A program made the translations under genes and the position numbers. Shown in pieces: positions 1 to 9,178 of a stretch of DNA of 64,000 nucleotides. How positions within the stretch are numbered: the stretch's first letter is position 1; each line of letters opens with the position of its first letter. This stretch comes from Staphylococcus succinus. GTDB taxonomy: Bacteria > Bacillota > Bacilli > Staphylococcales > Staphylococcaceae. The stretch lies in the NCBI RefSeq assembly GCF_029024945.1, contig NZ_CP118976.1, forward strand, positions 1,922,001 to 1,986,000, read 5' to 3'. The notes beneath the pieces are model-generated. The model worked only from the letters and a program-made list of their open reading frames with translations, ran no database searches and was not told where the DNA came from.

Positions 1-44
1 GCAATACCCATAATGACAAATGTTTTATTTTCTAAATTCAACAT
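1..44 (-). CDS. fabI: Enoyl-ACP reductase FabI, N-terminal fragment
   Basis: Only the first 14 complete codons are inside the window. The minus strand reads MLNLENKTFVIMGI, which matches the start of staphylococcal FabI, the NADPH-dependent enoyl-ACP reductase that ends each fatty-acid elongation cycle. An AAGGAG ribosome binding site lies 10 nt upstream of the ATG at 42-44. The rest of the gene runs off the left edge. The identification rests on a short peptide, but the position beside cpaA agrees with my memory of S. aureus gene order. Confidence 0.85.
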   Translation of the reverse strand, partial: MLNLENKTFVIMGI

Positions 45-234
45 GAAATAATAACTCCTTTAATTAATTTTCATTTTCAACTGGGCGAGTTATTCTGATG
101 TGCTGTCGCTTCATTTTGCTCAATCCCAATTCCAATATTCTTTATTTTAACATTGGTTTGATTGTTTAAACAATTTATTTTGCTATCATTATCATATTTA
201 AATACTTTTTTTATCGTTATACTTTCATAAACAA

Positions 235-294
235 AACAATACAACGATATAGTCACAGAAGATAAATCTTACTCTAACCTATCGTTGTATTGTT
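235..294 (-). terminator. Terminator of the UPF0738-relQ-nadK-rluD-mgtE-cpaA operon
   Basis: A perfect 15-bp stem (235-249 with 280-294) follows the cpaA stop codon within a few bases. On the minus strand it is followed by TTTTGTTTAT. The loop is about 30 nt, longer than usual. Confidence 0.75.
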
Positions 295-297
295 TAT

Positions 298-2136
298 TTA
301 ATAATAAAGTTCCAATTCTCGTTTCAATTCATCAACATACTCTTTAGATCCAGTAACAATTAAACGATCTCTGTATCGTAACTGCGTGTCACCATGTGGC
401 ACAATTGACTCATTATTTCTAATGATTCGTACAAAGATGATATCTCCATCAAATGGGAAATTACGTAGTTGAATTTGATCATATTGATGATTTAACATCG
501 CAATTTCATATAATGACGTTTCTACATTACTTAGTAAATTAAGCATGTTTGGTGTCTCTATTAAACCTTTCAATAAGATCTTATTACTCATATAACTACT
601 GAAAATTTCAATGCCTTGTCTTTGTAAATCTTCATCTTCAGAACTAGATTCAAGTCTACATATTACACGTTTAACGCCATGGTTTTTAGCCATCACAGCG
701 ACTTTTCTATTAATATCATCATCGTTGGTAGAACAAACTACGATATTTCTAGAAAACAACCCTAAACGCTCTAATAACTCTTCTTCATAATCTGCAATTT
801 CAATCATAGAGATTGCGTCAGACAACTTACGTTTATCGCTTAAATCATTTCTATAATATAAGGAAACTTGATAAAGTTGCGAAGATAAATTTTGAGCAAT
901 AGGTATCGTTAATTGGTTCTTACCGATTAGACTCACTTCAATTTGTCTTGTAACTTCATCCGGCATTGGGAACATTTTTTTAAATATAATAGGAACAAAG
1001 ACACAAGTTATAACTGCACTTAAAATTAAAATACCAGATATTTCTGGTGAAATAGTACCTAGTTCTTCTGCAATTTTTGCTGATGCTATCACTAAGGACA
1101 GGGTTGACGTCAGTAAAAATGCGGATGAAATTGTTGTTTGCTTATCAAACCATCTACTTATATAAAATACTGGAATGAGTTTAGAAACTAAAAAGGCTAG
1201 TATTAAAAAAGGAATGATTAACAACAATGAAGGCTCTTTAATCAAACTAGGAATATTTAAATCTACGCCCACCATTATAAAGAATATTGGAATAAAAAAA
1301 CCGTATCCAAATGAATCTAATTTCTCAACCATATCTTCATCTGGACTAAGTAAAGATACTACTACTCCAGCTAAAAAGGCACCTAGTATATTTTCCGCAC
1401 CGACGCCTTCTGCTAAAGCAACTAATAATAAAATCAATGCAAATACCGCTCTGATGCCTATTTGAGTCGTACCATCCATTAATTTTTGTAAAAATTGGGC
1501 TTTTTTGAAAATACCACCCAAAAAGTAAAAAACAAGCGTAAATACGACTAATATGCCAATGAGCCACAGTGATGTGTTTCCTGAGGCATGTAATGCGCCA
1601 TAGGCTGTTAATAATATCATCGTTACTAAATCAGCCAACACTGCAACAAGCAAGATAAATTGGCCTATTGTAGTACGCATGATGTTCATTTCTTTTAATG
1701 TTGGGACAACAACACCTAATGAAATCGTAGAAATAATAATCACCATAAGTAATACATCATCTACCAAACCAAACCATTTAAACATATATGCGAAAATAAT
1801 TGAAATAATCATAATAAACATAAATACAACAATGGCTAATTGCAAATGACCTGGTTCTTTCTTTTGGTCTTCTTGATCTTGAGGCGTTTTATTTTTCTTA
1901 AATGCTTTAAAATCAATCTCTAAACCACTTAAGAACATTAAAAAGATAAATCCTAAAGTTGATAAAATATTTAGCATAGAGTCTCGCTCTACTAAATTTA
2001 AAAATGAATGACCAATCACAATACCCATCAATATTTCAGCTACAACAACAGGTAAAAATGTGATTCTAAGCCGATTAACTAGTATTGGTGTTAAAAATGC
2101 CGCTAATACGACAACAACGAGTGATACAAATTCCAT
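298..2136 (-). CDS. cpaA: CPA2 cation:proton antiporter with C-terminal RCK domains (CpaA-like)
   Basis: 612 aa. Residues about 1-390 are a run of hydrophobic segments typical of CPA2/KefB-type Na+(K+)/H+ antiporters. After about residue 400 comes a soluble region with a TrkA-N-like fold and a final TrkA-C (RCK_C) segment near residues 530-612. In S. aureus the neighbour of fabI is CpaA, whose RCK_C domain binds c-di-AMP; ligand binding here is inferred from homology. It is last in the operon, 10 nt after mgtE, with a strong AAGGGGGG ribosome binding site. The likely role is cation/pH homeostasis at the membrane. Confidence 0.85.
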   Translation of the reverse strand: MEFVSLVVVVLAAFLTPILVNRLRITFLPVVVAEILMGIVIGHSFLNLVERDSMLNILSTLGFIFLMFLSGLEIDFKAFKKNKTPQDQEDQKKEPGHLQLAIVVFMFIMIISIIFAYMFKWFGLVDDVLLMVIIISTISLGVVVPTLKEMNIMRTTIGQFILLVAVLADLVTMILLTAYGALHASGNTSLWLIGILVVFTLVFYFLGGIFKKAQFLQKLMDGTTQIGIRAVFALILLLVALAEGVGAENILGAFLAGVVVSLLSPDEDMVEKLDSFGYGFFIPIFFIMVGVDLNIPSLIKEPSLLLIIPFLILAFLVSKLIPVFYISRWFDKQTTISSAFLLTSTLSLVIASAKIAEELGTISPEISGILILSAVITCVFVPIIFKKMFPMPDEVTRQIEVSLIGKNQLTIPIAQNLSSQLYQVSLYYRNDLSDKRKLSDAISMIEIADYEEELLERLGLFSRNIVVCSTNDDDINRKVAVMAKNHGVKRVICRLESSSEDEDLQRQGIEIFSSYMSNKILLKGLIETPNMLNLLSNVETSLYEIAMLNHQYDQIQLRNFPFDGDIIFVRIIRNNESIVPHGDTQLRYRDRLIVTGSKEYVDELKRELELYY

Positions 2137-2146
2137 ATAACCCCCC

Positions 2147-3532
2147 TTATGTTAAGTAAGACATAAATGATGTTGCTAATCCAAAATAAATTAACATACT
2201 TACAATATCATTAATTGTTGTAATAAATGGTCCGCTAGCAACTGCAGGATCGATTTTCAGTTTATTCATCACTAATGGAATCATGGAACCGACTAACGTC
2301 CCAACTGTCATTGCAATAGTCAAACTTGCGCCTACAATAACTGCTAATATAGGTTGACCGTATAGTACAATAATTATAATAAATAGTAAAATAGAACAAA
2401 CTAACCCACTAAAAAATCCGCTTCCTGTTTCTCTTAAAGCCACTTTAAATTTACTTTGTTCATCTATCTCACCGGTGGATATATTTCTTACTGATACGGC
2501 AAGTGATTGAGTGCCTGAATTACCAGACATTCCACTAATAATTGGAATAAATGCCGCCAACAGAGCTACTTTAGATAATGTATCCTCAAAAGAACCTAAT
2601 ATTGTCGCGGTAATCATACCTAAAAATGTTAAGATGATTAACCACGGTAAACGTTTTGTTGCTGTTTTTAATATTGAATCATTCGTAGCATCAACATCTG
2701 ACACACCTGCTAAGCGTGAGTAATCTTCACTTGCTTCTTCATCCATGACGTCTAATATATCATCGATTGTTATAATACCAAGTAAGTGATCTTGATAATC
2801 TACAACTGGCATAGCAATAAAGTCATAATCTCTCATTTTTTGTGCAACATCTTCTTGGTCATCTGCTGCATTCGCACTGATGACACGTTCACTCATAATA
2901 TCTTCAATATAAGCATCATTTTCTGCCACAATTAAATCTCTTAATGAAAGTACACCAGCCAATTGCTTATGATCATTGACTGTAAATATGACATATATCG
3001 TTTCAGCATTTGGCGCCTGCTCTTTAACGTGCATGAGCGCTTCTTTCACAGGCATCGTTGCTTTTAATGAAATATATTCCGTCGTCATAATACCGCCGGC
3101 GGTATCTTCTTCATAATGTAATAATGCTTTAATTTCCTTAGCATCTTCTTTGTTCATTAATGTAAGTAAGCTAACAATTTTTTGTTTAGAAAGTTGATTC
3201 ATGATATCTACTGCATTATCGTAAGACATCTCTTCTAATACTTTACTTGCATATGTAGCATCCATGGTATCAAAAAGCGCCTCATAATCTTCTTCGTCAA
3301 TTTCTAATTGTTCAAAGAAATCAGCGACTTCTTCTGGTGATAACACTTCATATATCCTTTGACGCACTTCCTCATTACTATCTTCAAAATATTCACTTTG
3401 TTCATATGTGTGCATTGATAAAAATTCGTCTCTAAATTCATCAATATTACTTTGGAATAGTAAACGATCTAGTAACGCTTGATCATATACTTGTTCATCC
3501 TCTAAACCGATTGAATCTTTTTCATTGGCCAC
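2147..3532 (-). CDS. mgtE: Magnesium transporter MgtE
   Basis: About 461 aa. In order: an N-terminal MgtE helical superhelix domain (to about residue 130), a CBS pair (about 135-255; DEEASEDYSRLAGV follows it) and a C-terminal block of membrane helices from about residue 290, including the conserved SGNSGTQSLAVSVRNI segment. In the family the cytoplasmic domains sense Mg2+ and gate the pore. I chose the GTG at 3530-3532 (protein VANEKDS) because GGAGGTGGG sits about 7 nt upstream; the in-frame ATG at 3545-3547 overlaps that ribosome binding site. It lies between rluD-like and cpaA on the same transcript. Confidence 0.9.
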   Translation of the reverse strand: MANEKDSIGLEDEQVYDQALLDRLLFQSNIDEFRDEFLSMHTYEQSEYFEDSNEEVRQRIYEVLSPEEVADFFEQLEIDEEDYEALFDTMDATYASKVLEEMSYDNAVDIMNQLSKQKIVSLLTLMNKEDAKEIKALLHYEEDTAGGIMTTEYISLKATMPVKEALMHVKEQAPNAETIYVIFTVNDHKQLAGVLSLRDLIVAENDAYIEDIMSERVISANAADDQEDVAQKMRDYDFIAMPVVDYQDHLLGIITIDDILDVMDEEASEDYSRLAGVSDVDATNDSILKTATKRLPWLIILTFLGMITATILGSFEDTLSKVALLAAFIPIISGMSGNSGTQSLAVSVRNISTGEIDEQSKFKVALRETGSGFFSGLVCSILLFIIIIVLYGQPILAVIVGASLTIAMTVGTLVGSMIPLVMNKLKIDPAVASGPFITTINDIVSMLIYFGLATSFMSYLT

Positions 3533-3558
3533 TTTTCCCACCTCCATGAATGATTAAA

Positions 3559-4413
3559 TTATATCATATTAAATATAGATTCTATCGCGTCATATTTATC
3601 ATGAATTTCAATTGTTTTATGTGTTATAGGATGCACAAAAGAAACTTGGATGCAACGCAATAATTGATGTTTATAAATAGGATGTGCACCACCATATAAA
3701 TCATCCCCGACTAAAGGATGGCCAATATGCTGAAAATGTACTCTGATTTGATGCGTTCTACCAGTCAGTAATTGTACTTTACACAAACTATAGTTTGGCG
3801 ATCGTTGAAGACATTTGTATTGGGTTTGCGCTTGTCTACCGTTATTATCTACACGTCTTTGGATAATACTTGTTGGCTCTCTTCCAATCGGAGCATCAAT
3901 CATTGCCTCGTCTTCTACAGCACCATAACAAATACAGTAATAATATTTCTCTAGCGTCGTCTGAGACATCAAATAATGTATAAATCCATGTTTAGCAAAT
4001 ATCACAATACCTGATGTATTACGATCTAAACGTGTAATAACATGTGGTGTTATTGAAAGACCCATATCATTAAAATAACCTAACACTTGTTCAACTAAAC
4101 TACCATGTTTATGGTCTTTAGATGGCGCACAATTTTGAAATGCGCTTTTCGATACAACAAGTAAATATTCATCTTCATATAATATATTTAATGGTTGTAT
4201 AAATGGAATTAAATTTAAACTCGGAACCTCTTGACTAAGGTGTACCTCTAACACATCATCCACTACAAGCTGTCGTCTTACAGTAACGGCTTGTCCATTA
4301 ACTAATAAAGCGCCATTATGTTTAATGGCGCTTATAGTCTTCTTTGAATAATCATTTTTTTGTAAAAATGTTCTTAGCATTTCAGGAGAAGTAATATGGT
4401 ACTTAAATTTCAT
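3559..4413 (-). CDS. RluA/RluD-family RNA pseudouridine synthase
   Basis: 284 aa. An S4-like N-terminal part (residues about 1-60) precedes the catalytic domain, which carries the family motif TRLDRNTSG with the catalytic Asp, followed by LLTGRTHQIRVHF. It isomerises uridines in rRNA or tRNA; the exact target cannot be told from sequence. Its ATG overlaps the nadK stop by one base (TAATG), so translation is likely coupled. It resembles Bacillus YjbO, which has a similar nadK neighbour. Confidence 0.88.
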   Translation of the reverse strand: MKFKYHITSPEMLRTFLQKNDYSKKTISAIKHNGALLVNGQAVTVRRQLVVDDVLEVHLSQEVPSLNLIPFIQPLNILYEDEYLLVVSKSAFQNCAPSKDHKHGSLVEQVLGYFNDMGLSITPHVITRLDRNTSGIVIFAKHGFIHYLMSQTTLEKYYYCICYGAVEDEAMIDAPIGREPTSIIQRRVDNNGRQAQTQYKCLQRSPNYSLCKVQLLTGRTHQIRVHFQHIGHPLVGDDLYGGAHPIYKHQLLRCIQVSFVHPITHKTIEIHDKYDAIESIFNMI

Positions 4414-5222
4414 TATTCATCGTCTCCACTAGAAATAAATGAATCATGTACCCTTTTCCAAAAAGGAAACGGTCTGAATCTTGCAAATCTCACTCTTTCA
4501 TTGGCAACTCTAAATTGTATTGCATTTACATTTTTATGCTTAATACTTACATGGTCAATCGTGGTTAAAATCGTATCGTGATTGACTGGTGTAATCAAAC
4601 ACGTATGATGTTTCGGTAATACAAGTGGTGAACCCACTGTTCTAAAGACTCTATTATTAATAGATGCAATCTCTGCAATTTGCATAGCTTCTAAAGAAGG
4701 ATGTATTAATGCACCGCCTAACGCTTTATTATACGCCGTAGATCCAGATGGTGTAGATACACACAAACCATCGCCTCTAAAACGCTCAAATTGATTACCT
4801 CGAATATTGACATCAACCACTAACGTAGATCCATTTTCAGTTTTCATAGTAGCCTCATTCAAGGCTAAATAACGCGTTTCATAACCATTATCATTATAAC
4901 GAATAATGATTTCGAGCAATGGATATTCAATAACTTGGAACTCCGAATTGTTAATTTCTATAATTAACTTTTCAACTTCATGTGGTAACCAGTCTGCATA
5001 AAAACCTAGATGACCCGTATGTACCCCCACAAATGCACAACGCGATAACATATGACTATATTGATGGAAAGCTTGTAATAATGTGCCATCACCACCTACT
5101 GAAATGACTATTTCTGGATTATCTGCATCCTCAATCATTTGAAAATCTTTCATGTGGTTGATCATTTTATGCTTTAACGCATTTGACTTTGAATCGCCTT
5201 TTGATAATATCGTATATCGCAA
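4413..5222 (-). CDS. nadK: NAD kinase
   Basis: 269 aa, the usual staphylococcal length. Motif GGDGT near residues 44-48 and the distal SGSTAYNKALGG segment are the ATP/NAD-binding signatures of the NAD kinase family. It phosphorylates NAD to NADP in the cytoplasm. It lies 12 nt downstream of relQ and overlaps the next gene by one base. Also named ppnK. Confidence 0.95.
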   Translation of the reverse strand: MRYTILSKGDSKSNALKHKMINHMKDFQMIEDADNPEIVISVGGDGTLLQAFHQYSHMLSRCAFVGVHTGHLGFYADWLPHEVEKLIIEINNSEFQVIEYPLLEIIIRYNDNGYETRYLALNEATMKTENGSTLVVDVNIRGNQFERFRGDGLCVSTPSGSTAYNKALGGALIHPSLEAMQIAEIASINNRVFRTVGSPLVLPKHHTCLITPVNHDTILTTIDHVSIKHKNVNAIQFRVANERVRFARFRPFPFWKRVHDSFISSGDDE

Positions 5223-5234
5223 GATTACACCTCC

Positions 5235-5870
5235 CTAGTCACTGTCATGCTTCTTCGCACGCTTTTTAGAATAATATTTTTGTGCTTCTTGAATTTCTTC
5301 TTTTATTTCAGACATTTCTTCATCCAGCAAAAATGCTGCTTCAGCTGCTCTTTCTAGACGGTGTTGAATTTCTGGTGGATAATCGCCATCATATTTATAA
5401 CGCAAGGTATGTTCTATAGTTGCCCAAAAATTCATTGCTAGCGTTCTAATTTGAATTTCCGCTAATATTTTCTTTTCCCCATCGAGCGTCTCTATTGGAT
5501 ATTCAATAATAACGTGAAATGAACGATAACCACTCTGCTTCGTATTACTAATATAATCTCGTTCTTCTACTACTTTAAAATCCTGACGTTGTCTGAGAAG
5601 GTTAACCACAATATCAATATCATCTACAAACTGACACATTAAACGCAATCCGGCAATATCATACATTTCTTCATGGAGTCTATCAAAAGAAATTTCGCGT
5701 TTATTTGCCTTATCAATAATACTAGTCATAGGTTTAACCCTACCAGTAACAAATTCTATTGGAGATGCATTATCGTCTACCTCATATTGTTTTCTAAGTC
5801 CCTTTAACTTAACTTTCAGCTCATCCACAGCTTGTTTATAGGGAGATAAAAACTGATCCCATTGATTCAT
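5235..5870 (-). CDS. relQ: Small alarmone synthetase RelQ (GTP pyrophosphokinase)
   Basis: 211 aa, a synthetase-only RelA/SpoT-domain protein with no HD hydrolase, TGS or ACT domains. Visible signatures are RLMCQFVDDIDIV, SGYRSFHVII, EIQIRTLAMNFWATIEH and a charged C-terminal helix (MSEIKEEIQEAQKYYSKKR). In Firmicutes RelQ (YjbM) makes (p)ppGpp from GTP/GDP under cell-wall stress, and the family is tetrameric. It is second in the operon, 16 nt after the UPF0738 gene, and lies directly before nadK. Confidence 0.93.
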   Translation of the reverse strand: MNQWDQFLSPYKQAVDELKVKLKGLRKQYEVDDNASPIEFVTGRVKPMTSIIDKANKREISFDRLHEEMYDIAGLRLMCQFVDDIDIVVNLLRQRQDFKVVEERDYISNTKQSGYRSFHVIIEYPIETLDGEKKILAEIQIRTLAMNFWATIEHTLRYKYDGDYPPEIQHRLERAAEAAFLLDEEMSEIKEEIQEAQKYYSKKRAKKHDSD

Positions 5871-5886
5871 TGTGCCTCACTCCGCT

Positions 5887-6234
5887 TCACTCTAATTCGA
5901 AAGTATCTTCTACAACGGAAACGAACTCTTTACCATAGTTTAAATTACCCTGAATATTATCCAGTATGTAATTAAATTCACTTTCGAATTGTTCTAGTTC
6001 TAAATTATCATTAATTATAATTTTTTTCCCTTTGTTTTCATGTAGCATAGACCATGTTTCTTGAACAAATATTAAATATGAATATGATTGTCCATTATCT
6101 AAGATATATGCAAAACTATAATTATCACTATCAACAAGCATTTGTCCTGCTTCTTGTAAACCTTCTGTTGATTCTTCTGTATAACATTTAATACTATCAT
6201 CTGTTATTTTAATTTCATTTACATATATACGCAT
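5887..6234 (-). CDS. UPF0738 family protein (YjbL-like)
   Basis: 115 aa, acidic, with no membrane segment or signal peptide. It matches the small UPF0738 family that precedes relQ in staphylococci and bacilli. No catalytic motif is visible and the function is unknown. It is the first gene of the six-gene minus-strand operon, with a GGAGGA-type ribosome binding site and a promoter at 6259-6287. The constant position before relQ suggests a link to the same stress response, but that is inference. Confidence 0.8.
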   Translation of the reverse strand: MRIYVNEIKITDDSIKCYTEESTEGLQEAGQMLVDSDNYSFAYILDNGQSYSYLIFVQETWSMLHENKGKKIIINDNLELEQFESEFNYILDNIQGNLNYGKEFVSVVEDTFELE

Positions 6235-6258
6235 GCTTGTTCCTCCTTATTCCTCATT

Positions 6259-6287
6259 ATTTTAACATAATTTCAGTGTACATAACA
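6259..6287 (-). promoter_or_regulatory. Putative sigma-A promoter of the UPF0738-relQ-cpaA operon
   Basis: The extended -10 reads TGTTAAAAT on the minus strand (hexamer TAAAAT at 6259-6264). TGTTAT lies 17 bp further upstream (6282-6287). The -35 is a weak match; the extended TG compensates. Confidence 0.5.
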
Positions 6288-6419
6288 CGTTACAAGACTA
6301 ATGAAATGTCATCAATACTCTAATTTTCAATTAATTTTCACAATAAAAGCAATTCAATTTGAATTATGTAGAAAGTGCTTTAAAATTAACTATTATATAT
6401 TTTTAAGGGAGTGTTTGTT

Positions 6420-7004
6420 TTGGCAACTAACAACGAAATAGAGTTCAAACAATTATTATCAGAAGTACAATACCAAGCAATTTATACTGCATATTTCCAA
6501 GGCAACCATCCTTTCACCCAAACCAACTACTATATAGATACATCTCAGTTTGATTTACGTAATCATAAGTCAGCTTTGAGAATTCGTGTAAAAGATGAAA
6601 GTTATGAAATGACCTTAAAAGTACCATCAAAAATCGGTCTAATGGAATACAATTTCGAAACTCATATCATACCAGAGTTAGATAAAACGATTTCAGAACA
6701 AGATTTACCCACAGACATCGCCGCAGAACTTTCTAAAATGGATATCGATATGGATAATCTCGTTATTTTAGGTGCTTTAACAACTGATCGATTAGAAAAA
6801 GAAGTTCAAGGTAATTTACTTGTCTTAGACAAAAGTAAGTACTTAGATTATCAAGATTATGAACTAGAATATGAAGTTACTGATTATAATGAAGGGCTGA
6901 TCAACTTTAAATCTATCTTAAAAAAATTTGATATTACTCATGTAACTCCTGACAACAAAGTACAAAGATTTTTCAAACGTAAATCAAATTTAAATAAAAA
7001 CTAA
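6420..7004 (+). CDS. CYTH domain protein (YjbK-like)
   Basis: 194 aa from the TTG at 6420-6422 (MATNNEIEFKQ), chosen because AAGGGAG ends 8 nt upstream. The ExExK signature of the CYTH/triphosphate tunnel metalloenzyme superfamily (EIEFK) is at the extreme N-terminus, and alternating charged strands (LRIRVKD, EMTLKVPS, DYELEYEV) fit a tunnel barrel. Members bind inorganic or nucleoside triphosphates; the substrate here is unknown. It is divergent from the relQ operon. Confidence 0.85.
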   Translation: MATNNEIEFKQLLSEVQYQAIYTAYFQGNHPFTQTNYYIDTSQFDLRNHKSALRIRVKDESYEMTLKVPSKIGLMEYNFETHIIPELDKTISEQDLPTDIAAELSKMDIDMDNLVILGALTTDRLEKEVQGNLLVLDKSKYLDYQDYELEYEVTDYNEGLINFKSILKKFDITHVTPDNKVQRFFKRKSNLNKN

Positions 7005-7092
7005 TTGCGCGCAAGTGCGAGAAGTCGAATTACTTCCATATGTAAATATTCATGTTATATTAGTAATACATTAACAAGAATATGGTGATATT

Positions 7093-7464
7093 ATGACGCA
7101 AACACCTTACGAAATCATTGGACAAGATGCCTTAAATGAAATGATAGATCATTTTTACAAATTAGTTAAAAACGATGATAGAATTAATCATTTGTTTCCT
7201 GGAGATTTTCAAGAAACAAGCAGAAAACAAAAGCAATTTTTGACTCAATTTTTAGGTGGTCCAAATCTTTATTCTGAAGAGCATGGCCATCCAATGTTAA
7301 AAAAACGTCACTTAAGTTTTATAATTACAAGTTTTGAACGCGATGCATGGCTAGAAAATATGTATATTGCAATTCAACATGCAAATTTTCCTTTAGGTGT
7401 CGGTGATTATTTATACGAAAGATTACGTTTAACAGCGAATCACATGGTTAATTCCGAAAATTAA
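7093..7464 (+). CDS. Group II truncated hemoglobin (YjbI-like)
   Basis: 123 aa, typical for a 2/2 globin. It shows the F/Y-rich B helix (DHFYKLV), the EF region and the proximal-His helix around MLKKRHLSF. It is expected to bind heme and O2, NO or sulfide ligands in the cytoplasm. It precedes spxH by 17 nt, as in the Bacillus yjbI-yjbH pair, which ties it to thiol and oxidative stress. That role is inferred from context. Confidence 0.9.
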   Translation: MTQTPYEIIGQDALNEMIDHFYKLVKNDDRINHLFPGDFQETSRKQKQFLTQFLGGPNLYSEEHGHPMLKKRHLSFIITSFERDAWLENMYIAIQHANFPLGVGDYLYERLRLTANHMVNSEN

Positions 7465-7481
7465 TTGTAGGTGAAATAAAC

Positions 7482-8270
7482 ATGACTGAAGAACTAAAAT
7501 TAATAAATACTAATAGTCGTGAAGATGCAAATCTTTCACCTGTGAGTAAGATTGAAATTTATTCATTTTTCGATCCTTTTAGTAAAGAATGCTTTAAATT
7601 ATCAGCAATTCTTTCTAAATTACGTATTGAATATAAACAATATATCAGTATAAGGCATATACTCAACCCATCATTACGAGTCTTGACGAAATGCCAAGCT
7701 CAAAGTACATCTGATTTAGATAATATTGCTTTATCCTATAAGGCAGCAGAACTTCAAGGCCGTTTACGTGCAGAGCGCTTTATCCACCTTGTGCAAAATG
7801 AAATTATACCTAAACGGGACATTATTACTGAATCTATGGTTAATAATTGTATCAGTAATGCGGGTCTAGATTATGAAGTGTTTAAAGAAGACTTGCACAA
7901 TAATTGCTTGAAAGATAGTTTACAAGTTGATTTGCACATTGCGCGAGAGATGGATATCGAAGAAGCACCCACACTTGTATTCTTTAATGAAGATGTTCAT
8001 GAAGAAGGATTAAAAGTTGAAGGCTTATACCCATACCATATCTATACGTATATCATAAATGAACTTATAGGCACGTCTATTGAAAAAGAATTACCGCCTA
8101 GTTTAGAGAGCTATATTCAACAACAACAGCTTGTTACTAAGGAAGAGTTGCTAACTATTTATGAATGGCCTGAAAAAGTTATGAATAAAGAACTTAAAAA
8201 ATTAGCATTACAACAAAAAATTGAAAAGCTTCAATCTCCGGACGGTAAATTTTGGAAATCTAAAATTTGA
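7482..8270 (+). CDS. spxH: ClpXP adaptor SpxH (YjbH)
   Basis: 262 aa, close to the S. aureus YjbH length. It has a DsbA/thioredoxin-like fold with YSFFDPFSKECF in the place of the active-site loop and EAPTLVFF later. The family binds Spx and feeds it to ClpXP, keeping Spx low without disulfide stress. The substrate gene spx lies about 5.3 kb away on the other strand. It is likely co-transcribed with the globin gene and ends at a 17-bp stem terminator. Confidence 0.93.
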   Translation: MTEELKLINTNSREDANLSPVSKIEIYSFFDPFSKECFKLSAILSKLRIEYKQYISIRHILNPSLRVLTKCQAQSTSDLDNIALSYKAAELQGRLRAERFIHLVQNEIIPKRDIITESMVNNCISNAGLDYEVFKEDLHNNCLKDSLQVDLHIAREMDIEEAPTLVFFNEDVHEEGLKVEGLYPYHIYTYIINELIGTSIEKELPPSLESYIQQQQLVTKEELLTIYEWPEKVMNKELKKLALQQKIEKLQSPDGKFWKSKI

Positions 8271-8301
8271 ACAGTTGGAGATTTACTATTGTAGGTATTT
8301 C

Positions 8302-8360
8302 ACTAAATAAAAGCTGTTAAGAAATCATTTAGACTAATGATTTCTTAACAGCTTTTTACT
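8302..8360. terminator. Bidirectional terminator between spxH and the NAD(P)-binding gene
   Basis: Perfect 17-bp stem (8311-8327 with 8338-8354) and a 10-nt loop. T-rich sequence follows on both strands (CTTTTTACTTTT on plus, CTTTTATTTAG on minus), so it can serve both convergent genes. Confidence 0.85.
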
Positions 8361-8440
8361 TTTCATTATGAATCAATGACTCATATACTTAAAATCATTT
8401 TTCACTATATGATAGTTGATTTTAATACTTTTATCACTGC

Positions 8441-9055
8441 TTATTTTGCAAATACAGCAAAACGTTTTTGAATATGTGTTCCATTAATAGCTTCATCTAC
8501 CATAGCCTTTGCAAAGTCTGCATAGCTCACACTAGTTCCAATAACTTCATCATCGCTCACTTTATAATCACCGGTTTTTTCACCTTCAAATTGGAAGTCT
8601 GGAGCTGGACTTACAAATGTCCATTTGACATCATCACGCTGTTTTATTTCTTCAAGTGTTTTCGTTTGAGCTTGTGCCGTAGGTTTAAATTGTTCAGGGA
8701 AATCTGGTGCATCCACTAATTTTATTGTGTGTGCATCATCTACAAATAAACTGCCAGCACCACCAATAATTAGTAATCGTTGGTTCGTTCCGCTGACTAA
8801 GTCACTTAAGTGTTTCAATGTCTTACTATGCTCATCTAGTTTATTTACGTCGGCTTGCCCATACGCATCCACGATCACATCGAAAGGTGCTAAATCTTCT
8901 TTAGTTAAATCAAATATATCCTTTTGAACTACTTGTGAAGCAACAGTTTTATTTTTACCTCTCACAATTGCTGTTACATCTAGGTTTCTTTCTACTGCTT
9001 CCTTAGTGATTAAGCTTCCTGCTTTGCCATTGGCTGCTACAACTGCAATTTTCAT
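8441..9055 (-). CDS. NAD(P)-binding Rossmann protein (NmrA/SDR-like)
   Basis: 204 aa. A dinucleotide-binding start (KIAVVAANGKAGSLI) is followed by features of the atypical short-chain dehydrogenase/NAD(P)H-binding family: DVIVDAYGQ, LLIIGGAGSLF and the WTFVSPAPDF segment. There is no clear YxxxK catalytic pair, so it may be a regulator-like or flavin/quinone-type reductase. The substrate is unknown. It is monocistronic, facing spxH. Its promoter overlaps an inverted repeat at 9072-9094, which suggests repression by a small-molecule or thiol sensor. Confidence 0.75.
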   Translation of the reverse strand: MKIAVVAANGKAGSLITKEAVERNLDVTAIVRGKNKTVASQVVQKDIFDLTKEDLAPFDVIVDAYGQADVNKLDEHSKTLKHLSDLVSGTNQRLLIIGGAGSLFVDDAHTIKLVDAPDFPEQFKPTAQAQTKTLEEIKQRDDVKWTFVSPAPDFQFEGEKTGDYKVSDDEVIGTSVSYADFAKAMVDEAINGTHIQKRFAVFAK

Positions 9056-9071
9056 AGTAAATAACCTCTTC

Positions 9072-9126
9072 CTTGTATTTATTTTAGATACAAGTTAAGT
9101 CTACAACTTTCCCTATCTAAAGTCAA
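9072..9126 (-). promoter_or_regulatory. Promoter with inverted-repeat operator for the NAD(P)-binding gene
   Basis: On the minus strand TTGACT (9121-9126), 17 bp, TAGACT (9098-9103). The predicted start site near 9091 falls inside an inverted repeat with 7-bp arms CTTGTAT/ATACAAG (9072-9078 and 9088-9094) and a 9-bp spacer. The regulator is not known. Confidence 0.5.
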
Positions 9127-9178
9127 CTGAATAGATATTCATTTTTGATGATTGGTGTAATATAACTAAAAAAGGCAT

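Noticed and set aside
182..200. Fur-like sequence (GATAATGATAGC) upstream of fabI
   Set aside because: Only one half matches the 7-1-7 Fur pattern and fabI is not a known Fur target.
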